13,742 bases of DNA from Thermoplasmata archaeon (GTDB lineage: Archaea; Thermoplasmatota; Thermoplasmata; Lutacidiplasmatales; UBA184): assembly GCA_030043405.1 (NCBI GenBank), contig JASHXS010000157.1, positions 1 through 13,742 of the forward strand, given 5' to 3'. Position 1 is the stretch's first letter. Every line of letters starts with the position of its first letter. The position numbers and the translations under genes are program-made. Below the pieces are notes generated by a model, which worked only from the letters and a program-made list of their open reading frames with translations, was not told the DNA's origin and searched no databases. This document shows, piece after piece, positions 6,692 through 13,685 of the stretch.

Positions 6692-7618
6692 TTAGGCGAC
6701 CGGGGTCCGGCGGAGCGGGGCCGGAGCGTATTTCCGGACCCAACCGCCCACCGAGCGATGGAAGACCACGACGGCCCAGGTCGGGTACAGCCAGTAGTTA
6801 CGTTTGAACACGAAGAAGGTCCACGGCCGCCCCGTGCAGGTATTGTTGGGGGCCCCGACGAGGACGTGGCAGTACACCGCGCCGGCGTTGAGGTAGAGAA
6901 ATGGACCCAGGATCGCGACGGTGATCGCGACGCTGGCCACCGCCGCGAGGTACTCCCCTCGGACCACGTGGTAGAGGCCCACCAGCACGTTGGCCGGTTG
7001 CTTCAGTCCGAGGCTGAGGGCCTCGACCACCCAGCCCCCGCGCTCGGGCCGAACGACGAGGGCGCCGGTGATGGCCAGCAGGGGTACGAAGTCGTTCTGG
7101 CCGTTCGCCGCCAAGAGGGGCACCCACGCCACCGACAGGCCCGTCAGGGCGAAGGGGTCGCGCCGGAGCAGGAAGACCATGCCGGCCCACGCGCCCAGGG
7201 CGACCCACCGATAGTCGAGCCCCGGAACTTGGAGAAAGGTCAGCAGGGGGAGGTAGACGTAGAACGAACTCTCGAAGTGCGAGGTCCCGTATTGTACGTA
7301 GGTGAGGTTCAGGGGGTGCGTGTACAGGCCCCAGCCCAGGCTCGCGTACGCGGGGGTGGTGTACGGCTCATCCGAGAGCCCGTTGAGCGTCCCGGTCCAG
7401 GTCGAATACACCGCCACGGCCGCCCCCAGGACCAGGAGCGCGGGCAACAGCCAACGGCGTTCGGGCCCCACCTGGGCCACCCCCCAGGCGATTGCCACGG
7501 TGAGGAGGACCGTCGGGACGATGAGCCAGGTAAAGTCCGGGAACGTGGTCCCGACGAGGAGCCCGATTGTCAGGGCCGAGGCAAGGAAGAGGAGGACGGC
7601 GGTCGATCGGGGACCCAT
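6692..7618 (-). CDS. Polytopic membrane protein, GT-C / GT87-like glycosyltransferase candidate
   Basis: The 308-residue protein has several strongly hydrophobic segments, beginning near 7-25, 30-48 and 56-71. A polar loop (about 72-115) containing GLSDEPY and a Tyr-rich run follows, then more membrane segments. Acidic residues just after an early membrane helix, and the later GQNDFVPLL...SLGLKQP arrangement, resemble GT-C fold enzymes that take sugars from polyprenyl-phosphate donors (DUF2029/GT87 type). The fit is by eye and moderate. GT87 enzymes are usually longer (about 400 residues), so this may be a shortened or divergent relative. The ATG at 7618 has a TATA-like GATTGTTAG 27 bases upstream. 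It is divergent from a dolichol-kinase-like gene, which fits a lipid-linked sugar role; substrate unknown. Confidence 0.6.
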   Translation of the reverse strand: MGPRSTAVLLFLASALTIGLLVGTTFPDFTWLIVPTVLLTVAIAWGVAQVGPERRWLLPALLVLGAAVAVYSTWTGTLNGLSDEPYTTPAYASLGWGLYTHPLNLTYVQYGTSHFESSFYVYLPLLTFLQVPGLDYRWVALGAWAGMVFLLRRDPFALTGLSVAWVPLLAANGQNDFVPLLAITGALVVRPERGGWVVEALSLGLKQPANVLVGLYHVVRGEYLAAVASVAITVAILGPFLYLNAGAVYCHVLVGAPNNTCTGRPWTFFVFKRNYWLYPTWAVVVFHRSVGGWVRKYAPAPLRRTPVA

Positions 7619-7637
7619 GCCCTTGGCCTAGCGAGGG

Positions 7638-7680
7638 CGCGCTAACAATCCTTCGATAAAGTACCGAAGGGCTTACGCCC
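7638..7680. promoter_or_regulatory. Symmetrical divergent promoter with CGAAGG boxes
   Basis: Two outward-facing elements are seen. On the minus strand CGAAGGATTGTTAG lies about 27 bases before ATG 7618; on the plus strand CGAAGGGCTTACG lies about 25 bases before ATG 7700. CGAAGG on each strand may be the BRE of each promoter. An alternative TATA, GATAAAGTA (7655-7663), lies between them and would give longer leaders. Confidence 0.45.
7650..7670. repeat. Inverted repeat CCTTCG-N9-CGAAGG in the divergent promoter
   Basis: Perfect 6-base arms (7650-7655 and 7665-7670) flank the A/T-rich ATAAAGTAC. The centre (7660) is within a base of the midpoint between the two start codons (7618 and 7700). 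It is either a repressor operator controlling both genes or two mirror-image BREs. Confidence 0.5.
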
Positions 7681-7695
7681 CGGGGAGACTCCCCG
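7681..7695 (+). repeat. Short GC hairpin just before ATG 7700
   Basis: CGGGGA-GAC-TCCCCG gives a perfect 6-base-pair stem with a 3-base loop, ending 4 bases before the start codon. It lies between the TATA-like element and the ATG, where a bound protein or RNA structure could affect initiation. Function unknown. Confidence 0.35.
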
Positions 7696-7699
7696 CTCG

Positions 7700-8353
7700 A
7701 TGCCCCCACGACTCCATTCGGGCGGCCGGTTCCGGGCCTGGCTGGGTCGGAGCCTGACCGGCGACCCGGCCGCGGGCGACCGCCTCTGGCGGCGCATCCT
7801 CCACACGCTCGGGGCTCTGGTGCTGGTCTACTACCTGTTCCCGACCGATTTCTTCGTGATCGCCCCGAAGGCGTACATCCTGCTGGGCGTCCTCGGGTTC
7901 GTCCTGCTGCTCGAGGTGCTCCGCCACGCCGCGGGTCTGGAGCTCCCGACGCTCCGCGCGTACGAGCAGCACCGGGTCGGTAGCTACGTGTTCTTCTCGG
8001 TCGCCCTGGCGGGGGCGGTCCTCCTCTTCCCCATTCCCATCGCCTGCGCCGTGGTGCTCGGGGTAGCGCTCGTGGATCCTATCGCGGGCGAGCTCCGGGA
8101 CCTTCACGTGGGTCCCGCTTGGGGATGGGCCCTCCCGGTCAGCGCCTACTTTGGTCTCGCCGTCGTGGGAATGTACCTCCTGGGCGGATGGCCCCTGTCG
8201 GACGCACTGGCCCTCGCCGCCGTGGCGGCCCCCATCGCCGTCGCCGTTGAGCGGCCCAAGCTCGCCTGGCTGGATGACGACCTCGCGATGGCGTTCGTGC
8301 CCGGTCTGGTGCTGTACGCCTTGGCGATTCTGGGCTTCGGCCTGACTCGATAG
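7700..8353 (+). CDS. Dolichol/phytol-kinase-like integral membrane protein (CTP-dependent polyprenol kinase candidate)
   Basis: The 217-residue protein has a basic N-terminus and about six membrane segments from residue 34 onward. Features reminiscent of the SEC59/VTE5 kinase and CDP-diglyceride synthetase superfamily are a cytoplasmic LEVLRHAAGLELPTLRAYE segment after the second helix, GVALVDPIAGEL (a candidate position for the family's catalytic Asp), and a late WLDDDLAMAFVPG matching the family's D-D-N-x-x-x-P-x-x-x-G type motif. Such enzymes phosphorylate polyprenols with CTP, making or salvaging the lipid carrier for protein glycosylation. The ATG at 7700 follows a promoter-like region shared with the divergent GT-C-like gene. 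Family assignment is moderate; a CDP-archaeol-synthase-type enzyme is an alternative. Confidence 0.58.
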   Translation: MPPRLHSGGRFRAWLGRSLTGDPAAGDRLWRRILHTLGALVLVYYLFPTDFFVIAPKAYILLGVLGFVLLLEVLRHAAGLELPTLRAYEQHRVGSYVFFSVALAGAVLLFPIPIACAVVLGVALVDPIAGELRDLHVGPAWGWALPVSAYFGLAVVGMYLLGGWPLSDALALAAVAAPIAVAVERPKLAWLDDDLAMAFVPGLVLYALAILGFGLTR

Positions 8354-8366
8354 GCGCCGCGAGGCC

Positions 8367-8382
8367 CCGAATCCTTCAAACG
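8367..8382 (+). promoter_or_regulatory. Putative BRE/TATA element for the propeller/PKD protein
   Basis: CCGAATCCTTCAAACG contains a CGAA box followed by TTCAAA, centred about 28 bases before ATG 8406. Because the upstream gene ends at 8353, this would allow separate, leaderless transcription. Confidence 0.4.
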
Positions 8383-8405
8383 TCCCGGCGGTCCGTAGCT
8401 CTGGC

Positions 8406-10733
8406 ATGATCCGCGGGGCGTGCCTCGGTCTGGCAGCGGTGGTCCTTCTGGCCGGACTCGTCGTGCCAGCGGCCGGTCCGACTTCCGAGCCGCCAGCGGC
8501 GACCCGGGCCCCCCTGGTCGGCGCCGCACCGCCGAGTCCTGAGGTTGCCCCGAGCGACGGCGCCAACTGGACGACGTACCTGTTTGATGCGGGCCGGAGC
8601 GGGGCGAACCTGCTCGAGCGGACCATCTCCCCCGCGAACGTTTCGGGACTGGTCCAGCGATGGTCCTTGCCGGAGAACGGCTCCGACTTTAGCGCGCCGA
8701 TCGTCGTCGGCGGCCTCCTGTACTATGGCTCGTGGAATGGCTACGAATACGCGGTGAACGTCACGAACGGAACCGTGCTCTGGAGCGACTTCCTGGGCAC
8801 CGACCCGTGCGGCTACTCCCCGATGGGGATCTCGTCCACGCCGGCGTACCTCAACGGGACCATCTACCTGGGTGGAGGGGACGGCTACTGGTACGCCCTC
8901 AACGCCACTTCCGGGGCGGTCGAGTGGGACTACTTCTTCGGGGCGCCCCCCACGGTGAACAACTACGACTGGGCCAGCGCGCTCGTGTACCGGAACTCCC
9001 TGTACGTCGGCGTATCGAGCTGCTTCGACAACCCGCTGATCCGCGGGGCGCTCTACGAACTGAATCTGACCGGCCCACACACTCCCAGCCACATCTTCTG
9101 GACGGTGCCGGCCAACGAGACCGGCGACTCCATTTGGACGTCCCCCACCCTGGATGCGCCCAACAACACGATCTGGGTGTCCACGGGCAACGAGAACACT
9201 GGCTATCCGCCGTACGCGAACGCGATCATCGCGCTCAACGCGACGACCCTCAACGTCACCGGATCCTGGCAGGTCCCAAATGAAGCGGGCAAGGACTCCG
9301 ATTTCGGCTCGACCCCGACCCTCTGCGAAACGGCCGCGGGAGTACCGATGGTCGTCGCGACGGACAAGAACGGCATCGCCTATGGGCTCGTGCGGAGCAA
9401 CGTCTCCTCGAACGGCTCGTGGGGGCCGGTTTGGACGTTGGGGACCGCCGGAGGATTCTCGTCCGGAGCGTTCGAGGGCGGGACCCTGTACCTGGCGGGC
9501 GACGCGTTGTACGCGGTCGATCCGGCGAACGGCTCGGTGCGCTGGCAGAACGACAACATCTCGGGGGTGTACGCGGCCCTCACCTGGGCGAACGGCCTCA
9601 TCTACGTAGGGGCGGGGAGTACCGTCTACGCCGTCGACGCGACGAACGGGACCATCCTCTGGAATGCCACCGTGCCCGGCGGCGGGAGCATCGTCGCCGA
9701 GACCGTGGTCGTCAATGGCCAGGTCTACGTGCCCAGCGGAGACTATGCGACCGAGGGCGACCTGGTGGCCTACACCCTGCCCTTCGGCGCGTCGGCCTCG
9801 GCCACCCCGACGACCGGCACCGTCCCGCTGACGGTCCAATTCACCGCGGCCGGAACGGGGGGACTGTTCCCGTACCACTACCGCTGGGCGTTCGGTGACG
9901 GCGGCTTCGGCACCGGGCCCACTCCAACGCACGTCTATGCCGAGGTCGAACCGTACACCGTGACGCTGTGGGTGAATGACTCCAGCGGCGCCTCGCTCGA
10001 GAGAACGCTGAACATCACGGGCCAGGCCCCGGTCCCCGACCCGGACCTGCGCGCGCACATCACGGTCTCAACGCGGGTCGGGGTCGCGCCGTTGTTAGTC
10101 AATTTCACGGGTTTCGAGACGAATGGCACCAACGCGCCGTTCACCTACCGATGGACGTTCGGAAGCGGGTTCACGGCCATCGGGCCGAACGCCTCGTTCG
10201 TCTATCGCGAAGCGGGCAACTTTACCGCCGACCTCGAGGTCGTGGATGATGCCGGGTACGCGGCGAATGCCTCAGTGACCGTGGACGTGGCCCCGGCGAT
10301 CGGCGCGAACCCGGCCGAGCGGCTCGTCAACGAAACGTCGACCTGCGGCGCGTCGTCCGGTCCGATCCAGCTCGAGGTCTCGGCGAACGCGTCCGGGGGT
10401 TTTCCACCGTACACGTACCTCTGGTCCCTCAGCGACGGCCAGCGGGGGACGGGCGCCTCGATCTTCCTCTCCGAGGGCGTGACCGTCGTCGCCAACCTCA
10501 CGGTGACCGACGCGCAGGGGAACGTGTTCCACCTGACCTTCACGGTCCGGCCGATCGTCGAAGGGACCAGCAGCCAAGGTCCGTGCCCCGTCGCCCTCTG
10601 GAGCGATCCGGCCTTCCTCGTCGCCCTCACGTTGACCGGGGTCGGCGCCGTAGCGTTGGTCGCCGGGGCCGTGTGGGCCCGGCGCCGGCGTGGTAAGCCG
10701 GCGGCCCCCGAGTCGTCCGGGGCCCCCCGCTGA
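8406..10733 (+). CDS. Secreted, membrane-anchored PQQ-like beta-propeller protein with three PKD domains
   Basis: This 775-residue protein is probably displayed on the cell surface. Residues 1-23 form a signal peptide (Arg3, hydrophobic core). About 50-455 hold repeated propeller blades with recurring YAVN-x-TNG-x-x-LW and YAVD-x-x-NG-x-x-x-W motifs, as in PQQ-binding-like (PQQ_2/PQQ_3) propellers. Three PKD-type modules follow (roughly 460-540, 548-628, 645-718) with variants of FPYHYRWAFGDG and FPPYTYLWSLSDG. One membrane helix (about 735-757) ends in ARRRRGK, a type I orientation. I count 28 N-x-S/T sequons spread over propeller and PKD parts, implying heavy N-glycosylation. No dehydrogenase active-site motif was seen, so a binding or structural role is likelier than catalysis. 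The ATG at 8406 directly precedes the signal peptide. The upstream lipid-carrier-type genes may serve its glycosylation (inference). Confidence 0.88.
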   Translation: MIRGACLGLAAVVLLAGLVVPAAGPTSEPPAATRAPLVGAAPPSPEVAPSDGANWTTYLFDAGRSGANLLERTISPANVSGLVQRWSLPENGSDFSAPIVVGGLLYYGSWNGYEYAVNVTNGTVLWSDFLGTDPCGYSPMGISSTPAYLNGTIYLGGGDGYWYALNATSGAVEWDYFFGAPPTVNNYDWASALVYRNSLYVGVSSCFDNPLIRGALYELNLTGPHTPSHIFWTVPANETGDSIWTSPTLDAPNNTIWVSTGNENTGYPPYANAIIALNATTLNVTGSWQVPNEAGKDSDFGSTPTLCETAAGVPMVVATDKNGIAYGLVRSNVSSNGSWGPVWTLGTAGGFSSGAFEGGTLYLAGDALYAVDPANGSVRWQNDNISGVYAALTWANGLIYVGAGSTVYAVDATNGTILWNATVPGGGSIVAETVVVNGQVYVPSGDYATEGDLVAYTLPFGASASATPTTGTVPLTVQFTAAGTGGLFPYHYRWAFGDGGFGTGPTPTHVYAEVEPYTVTLWVNDSSGASLERTLNITGQAPVPDPDLRAHITVSTRVGVAPLLVNFTGFETNGTNAPFTYRWTFGSGFTAIGPNASFVYREAGNFTADLEVVDDAGYAANASVTVDVAPAIGANPAERLVNETSTCGASSGPIQLEVSANASGGFPPYTYLWSLSDGQRGTGASIFLSEGVTVVANLTVTDAQGNVFHLTFTVRPIVEGTSSQGPCPVALWSDPAFLVALTLTGVGAVALVAGAVWARRRRGKPAAPESSGAPR

Positions 10734-10752
10734 GCCCCGACCGCCGGGCCGA

Positions 10753-10764
10753 CGCGAAAAGCAA
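10753..10764 (+). promoter_or_regulatory. Putative TATA-like element for the ATPase-transglutaminase pair
   Basis: GCGAAAAGCAAC is the most A-rich stretch between the propeller gene and GTG 10808. It lies about 50 bases upstream, implying a leader of around 20-25 bases that would include the GGAGGT at 10799-10804. Confidence 0.3.
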
Positions 10765-10798
10765 CAAGAAGGAGAACCTCGCCTAGGGGTGAGGAATC

Positions 10799-10804
10799 GG
10801 AGGT
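10799..10804 (+). promoter_or_regulatory. Shine-Dalgarno sequence before the ATPase gene
   Basis: GGAGGT sits 3 bases before GTG 10808, the only possible start in this frame: a TGA lies in frame upstream at 10790, and no other start codon precedes the P-loop domain. The spacing is short but the match is strong, marking this gene as leadered unlike most neighbours. Confidence 0.5.
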
Positions 10805-10807
10805 TGT

Positions 10808-12343
10808 GTGCAGGCCCGCCCGAGCGCTTCCGGTGGCCGTCGAGGGTTCGACCTCCTCGACCACCTGCGAGGATTCCTGAGCGACGGGCCCACGCCCATC
10901 CTACTGGTCATGGGGCCGGCCGGTTCGGGCAAGAGCACGTTGCTCCAGACGCTGGTCCCGATGCTCCCCGGGCCCAAGGCGTTCATCGCCTATCACGCGG
11001 AGGGACAGCCCCCCGACTCGGCCGCCTCCACCGCCGGGATGAACCTGCCGATCTCGCTGGTGCTCATCGACGCCACCCCGGGGGCCCCGCCGGCTTCGGA
11101 CTCGGCGGACGAGGTCGGGCAGTCGATGTCGTTCGCCCCCGCGACCGCGCGCCAGGAGGAGGCGTTCCCGGAGGCGCTGCGCGAGGTCGAGGGCCGGATC
11201 GCGGCCCAGGGTCATGGCCTCGTCGTGGTGGACTCTTGGGACCAGCCCTCGGAGGCCGCCCTGCTCCGCCTGGCGGGGCCGGGCGCGGTCACTCGCCGCC
11301 TCCAGGCGAGTGCCGGGGTTCTGCGGGGGCAGTTCGGTCGCTCGGCCGCCCCGATGCTGTTGACCCAGGGCGAGCGCACGGATCCCACGCTGATCTCGAT
11401 CGCCGACGGGGTGGTCGAACTCGGCTGGGAGCAGGTCGAGGGGTTCGCGCTCCGGGTCGTTACCATCCCCAAGATGCGTCGCTCCCCCGTGCCCGAAACC
11501 CGGTACCTCTACACGCTCCAAGGGGGCGTCTTTCGATGCCCGCCCCAGCACCCGCCGGGGTTCCAGCCCCCGATCGCCCCTCCGGACCCCGATCCTGAGC
11601 CGGAGGCCGCGGACCTCTTCCCGGGCTCCGTCGCCTTCGCGGACGCCTTCGGTCGTCTGCGGGCCCACTCCGTCACGGGGCTCGAATTCCCGGCCTCGTT
11701 ACCGAGTCGCGTCGAGTCGGTCTTCCTGCTACCGCTGGTCGCCCACACGCTCAGCACCGGGGGACGGGTCGCCTGGATTCCGGCCCCGACCAGCGGACCG
11801 GCCCAGGCGGTCAGCGACCTCGCGAAGATGGTCCCCCGGGACTTCGTCCGCGAGCGTCTCCGCATTGTCACGGCCGGCGCGTCGGAGGAGGGGCTCGGGG
11901 AGATGCGTTCGGTGGCCCTCCCCGTGCGCCGGGAAGGGTCGAAGCGCACGGACGTACGCGAACCTGGCGGGCCCTCGGTCGGGCCGATGTTCCCGGACGT
12001 GTACGCCTTCCTGCGCGGAACCCCGGAGGGGCGCCCGTCGCTGTTCGTCGTCTCGCTGGACGGGCTGCAGGGGCTGACGGCCGCCGCCGGGATCACGGTC
12101 ACCCCCGCCACCTTCCCGGTGGTGATCGGAGTGTACGCGCGGCTCCCCCGTTTCCACGGGTTCGGCTTCGGTCGCTCCGAGGACCCGCTGGCTCGCGTGA
12201 TCATCCCGAACCTCGACACCCACCTGCGGGTCGTCGAGAAGTACGGCCGAAACGTGCTGCTCGGCATCCGCCCCCGAACGACGCCGTTCATCCTGGACTG
12301 GACCGACCCGACGGGCCGGTACTCCCTCGTTCCAATCCAGTGA
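10808..12343 (+). CDS. KaiC/GvpD-like P-loop ATPase with unusual C-terminal half
   Basis: The 511-residue cytoplasmic protein has an N-terminal RecA/KaiC-type ATPase domain. Walker A is GPAGSGKST (36-44), Walker B is GLVVVDSW with Asp142, and the late ADGVVELGW...ALRVVTIPKMRRSP segment (200-227) matches the end of KaiC-family domains (typically ADGVI...KMRG). A Pro-rich linker (about 248-275) leads to residues 276-511. This half looks like a second RecA-like fold with no Walker A lysine but a Walker-B-like SLFVVSLDGL near 411-420, and ends in VLLGIRPRT...ILDWTDP. GvpD-type regulators and archaeal KaiC homologues are the nearest families I can name, but role and partner are unknown. Start is GTG 10808 with GGAGGT before it. 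A transglutaminase-fold gene follows 9 bases after the stop, so the two are probably co-expressed. Confidence 0.75.
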   Translation: MQARPSASGGRRGFDLLDHLRGFLSDGPTPILLVMGPAGSGKSTLLQTLVPMLPGPKAFIAYHAEGQPPDSAASTAGMNLPISLVLIDATPGAPPASDSADEVGQSMSFAPATARQEEAFPEALREVEGRIAAQGHGLVVVDSWDQPSEAALLRLAGPGAVTRRLQASAGVLRGQFGRSAAPMLLTQGERTDPTLISIADGVVELGWEQVEGFALRVVTIPKMRRSPVPETRYLYTLQGGVFRCPPQHPPGFQPPIAPPDPDPEPEAADLFPGSVAFADAFGRLRAHSVTGLEFPASLPSRVESVFLLPLVAHTLSTGGRVAWIPAPTSGPAQAVSDLAKMVPRDFVRERLRIVTAGASEEGLGEMRSVALPVRREGSKRTDVREPGGPSVGPMFPDVYAFLRGTPEGRPSLFVVSLDGLQGLTAAAGITVTPATFPVVIGVYARLPRFHGFGFGRSEDPLARVIIPNLDTHLRVVEKYGRNVLLGIRPRTTPFILDWTDPTGRYSLVPIQ

Positions 12344-12352
12344 GGACGGGCC

Positions 12353-13291
12353 GTGACGGACCCGGTCTCGCTCGCGCGAGGGACTTCGACCCGCGTACGC
12401 CGACCTCGGATCGGGCCGGGTTGGTTCGGCCCCGCCTATGCCCGGATGATGGCGCGGGACCCGCACGCGCTCGGGACCATCGATCGACAGATCTTGGGGC
12501 GACTGGTCGGCCTCGACTCGGCAACGGCGGAGGAGCTCTACGGCGCGCCACGGATGTCCGAGGGGGCCCCTCGGGGCATCCCCTCGCCACTGGTCCGGGC
12601 ACTGTCCGAGAGAGCCGCCCCACGGGCCCGACCAGCTCGAAACCGCATCCAAGGGGTGGTCCGCCTGGTCCACGCGATGGACTGGGGTGGCGATGAGCAC
12701 CCCGCACAGTTGCGATTCGGGGGTACCGAGGAGGAGATCATCCTCCGGGGCTCGGCGTGGTGCACGGACCTGGCGCGGGTGACGGTGGCCCTTCTCCGCA
12801 GCGCCGGCGTGCCGTCTCGATTCGTGGCGCTCGCCGATCCAGGGCGCCCCTACCACGGACACATGGTCGTCGAGGCGTGGGATGGACGGAGCTGGGGTGC
12901 GCTGGATGTCGTCGAAGGTCGGGTGCACAGCGATCCCGAGGGTCGCCCCGCCAGTGCCTGGGACCTGATGCAACATCCGGCGTGGCTCGGGGGGAGGGTG
13001 CGCGGACCGTACGACCGGGCGGGCCAGTACGGGGTCGCCGCGATCGGCGATTATCCGCCCCCGCCGTACGGCCCGCGGGCCTTTGCGATTTCCCGGGTAT
13101 CCCCGTACTATCGTTCGATTCTTGGGATGTCCGACCGGGGCTGGCCCGGCGGACTCCGCTGGCTGCACGGGGAGGACGACGCCGCGACTCGGCCGCGGCG
13201 ATCGCGGAGCCCGGCTAGGAACGACGGCGACGGGCCGGGGCTCGTAGCCGACGAGAGGGTCGGGCGGCCAGGTCCTCGTCGACGCGGGTGA
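12353..13291 (+). CDS. Transglutaminase-like (papain-fold) protein
   Basis: The 312-residue protein carries a transglutaminase-like core: Cys137 in RGSAWCTDLARVTVALLRSAGVPSR, His170 in YHGHMVVEAW, and Asp185 in GALDVVEG. This Cys-His-Asp triad spacing is typical of the family. Such proteins are often proteases, peptidoglycan or peptide amidases, or cross-linkers; the reaction here is unknown. No signal peptide or membrane helix is seen, so it should act in the cytoplasm. The N-terminal 100 residues are basic and unassigned. Start is GTG 12353, with GTGAGG (12340-12345) overlapping the upstream ATPase stop as a ribosome-binding site; the 9-base gap implies an operon. The last 25 or so residues are low-complexity Arg/Gly/Pro and overlap the convergent ArsR gene by 77 bases. 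Confidence 0.82.
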   Translation: MTDPVSLARGTSTRVRRPRIGPGWFGPAYARMMARDPHALGTIDRQILGRLVGLDSATAEELYGAPRMSEGAPRGIPSPLVRALSERAAPRARPARNRIQGVVRLVHAMDWGGDEHPAQLRFGGTEEEIILRGSAWCTDLARVTVALLRSAGVPSRFVALADPGRPYHGHMVVEAWDGRSWGALDVVEGRVHSDPEGRPASAWDLMQHPAWLGGRVRGPYDRAGQYGVAAIGDYPPPPYGPRAFAISRVSPYYRSILGMSDRGWPGGLRWLHGEDDAATRPRRSRSPARNDGDGPGLVADERVGRPGPRRRG

Positions 13292-13601
13292 ACGTGTCCT
13301 CCCAGTAGGAGCGGAACGGGTCGAGCCAGACCTCGACTTGGCGGAGCGGTTCGCCGGTCAGGCGCAGACGGTGCACCCGGCCGTCGACCGTTCTCGAGAC
13401 CAGACCGGCTCGCTCGAGGATTTGGAGATGCTTCGAGACCGCGGGGAGGCTCATCTGGAAGGGACGCGCGAGTTCCGTCACCGCGGCCGGTCCGAGCGTC
13501 AATCGCGCCAGCACCCGACGCCGGGTCGGATCGGCCAGGGCGTGGAAGAGATCGTCGAGCCGGTCCGACCGCCGTCGAGCTGTGGCCGAACCGCGCGTCA
13601 T
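13215..13601 (-). CDS. ArsR-family winged-helix transcriptional regulator
   Basis: The 128-residue DNA-binding protein is a dimeric winged-helix repressor of the ArsR/SdpR type. It has FHALADPTRRRVLARL (about 19-34), a recognition-helix region with MSLPAVSKHLQILERAGLVSR, the wing DGRVHRLRL, and an aromatic RSYWEDTFTRVDEDL segment typical of regulators paired with SRPBCC-domain genes. It contains no cysteine at all, so it is not a thiol-ligand metal sensor. The tail is Arg-rich. The ATG at 13601 has a TTTAATG TATA-like element about 25 bases upstream, overlapping a palindrome. It is divergent from the SRPBCC gene at 13686, suggesting it represses itself and that gene. Its 3' end overlaps the transglutaminase gene. 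The family is abundant in bacteria, so transfer is possible. Confidence 0.92.
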   Translation of the reverse strand: MTRGSATARRRSDRLDDLFHALADPTRRRVLARLTLGPAAVTELARPFQMSLPAVSKHLQILERAGLVSRTVDGRVHRLRLTGEPLRQVEVWLDPFRSYWEDTFTRVDEDLAARPSRRLRAPARRRRS

Positions 13602-13619
13602 CCCGGATCCCCCGCCCCA

Positions 13620-13645
13620 ACATTAAACCAAATGGTTAAGTATGT
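13620..13645. promoter_or_regulatory. Divergent ArsR / SRPBCC promoter with operator-like palindrome
   Basis: The A/T-rich island contains the imperfect palindrome TTAAACCAAATGGTTAA (13623-13639), whose perfect core is AACCA-AA-TGGTT (13626-13637). On the minus strand GGTTTAATG serves as TATA for the arsR gene; on the plus strand GGTTAAGTATG serves the SRPBCC gene. A repressor bound here would block both promoters, as expected for an autoregulated ArsR cassette. Confidence 0.6.
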
Positions 13646-13661
13646 ACCGTACGTGCCGGGA

Positions 13662-13676
13662 CGGGGGCTTCCCCCG
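13662..13676 (+). repeat. GC hairpin at the predicted 5' end of the SRPBCC transcript
   Basis: CGGGGG-CTT-CCCCCG is a perfect 6-base-pair stem with a 3-base loop. It begins near the transcription start predicted from the TATA at about 13639 and ends next to GGTGA (13676-13680), the likely ribosome-binding site of ATG 13686. Confidence 0.35.
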
Positions 13677-13685
13677 GTGAGAGAG

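Noticed and set aside
8376..10058. A 560-codon open frame on the minus strand
   Set aside because: It lies antisense to the propeller/PKD gene, is rich in Arg/Val/Gly with no recognisable domain, and is the expected mirror of high-GC codon use.
11729..13168. A 479-codon open frame on the minus strand
   Set aside because: It is antisense to the ATPase and transglutaminase genes, whose motifs are intact; the composition is Arg/Pro/His-rich with no domain.
13644..13656. Second small palindrome GTAC-C-GTAC
   Set aside because: The arms are only 4 bases and self-complementary, and no second copy was found; not enough to call an operator.
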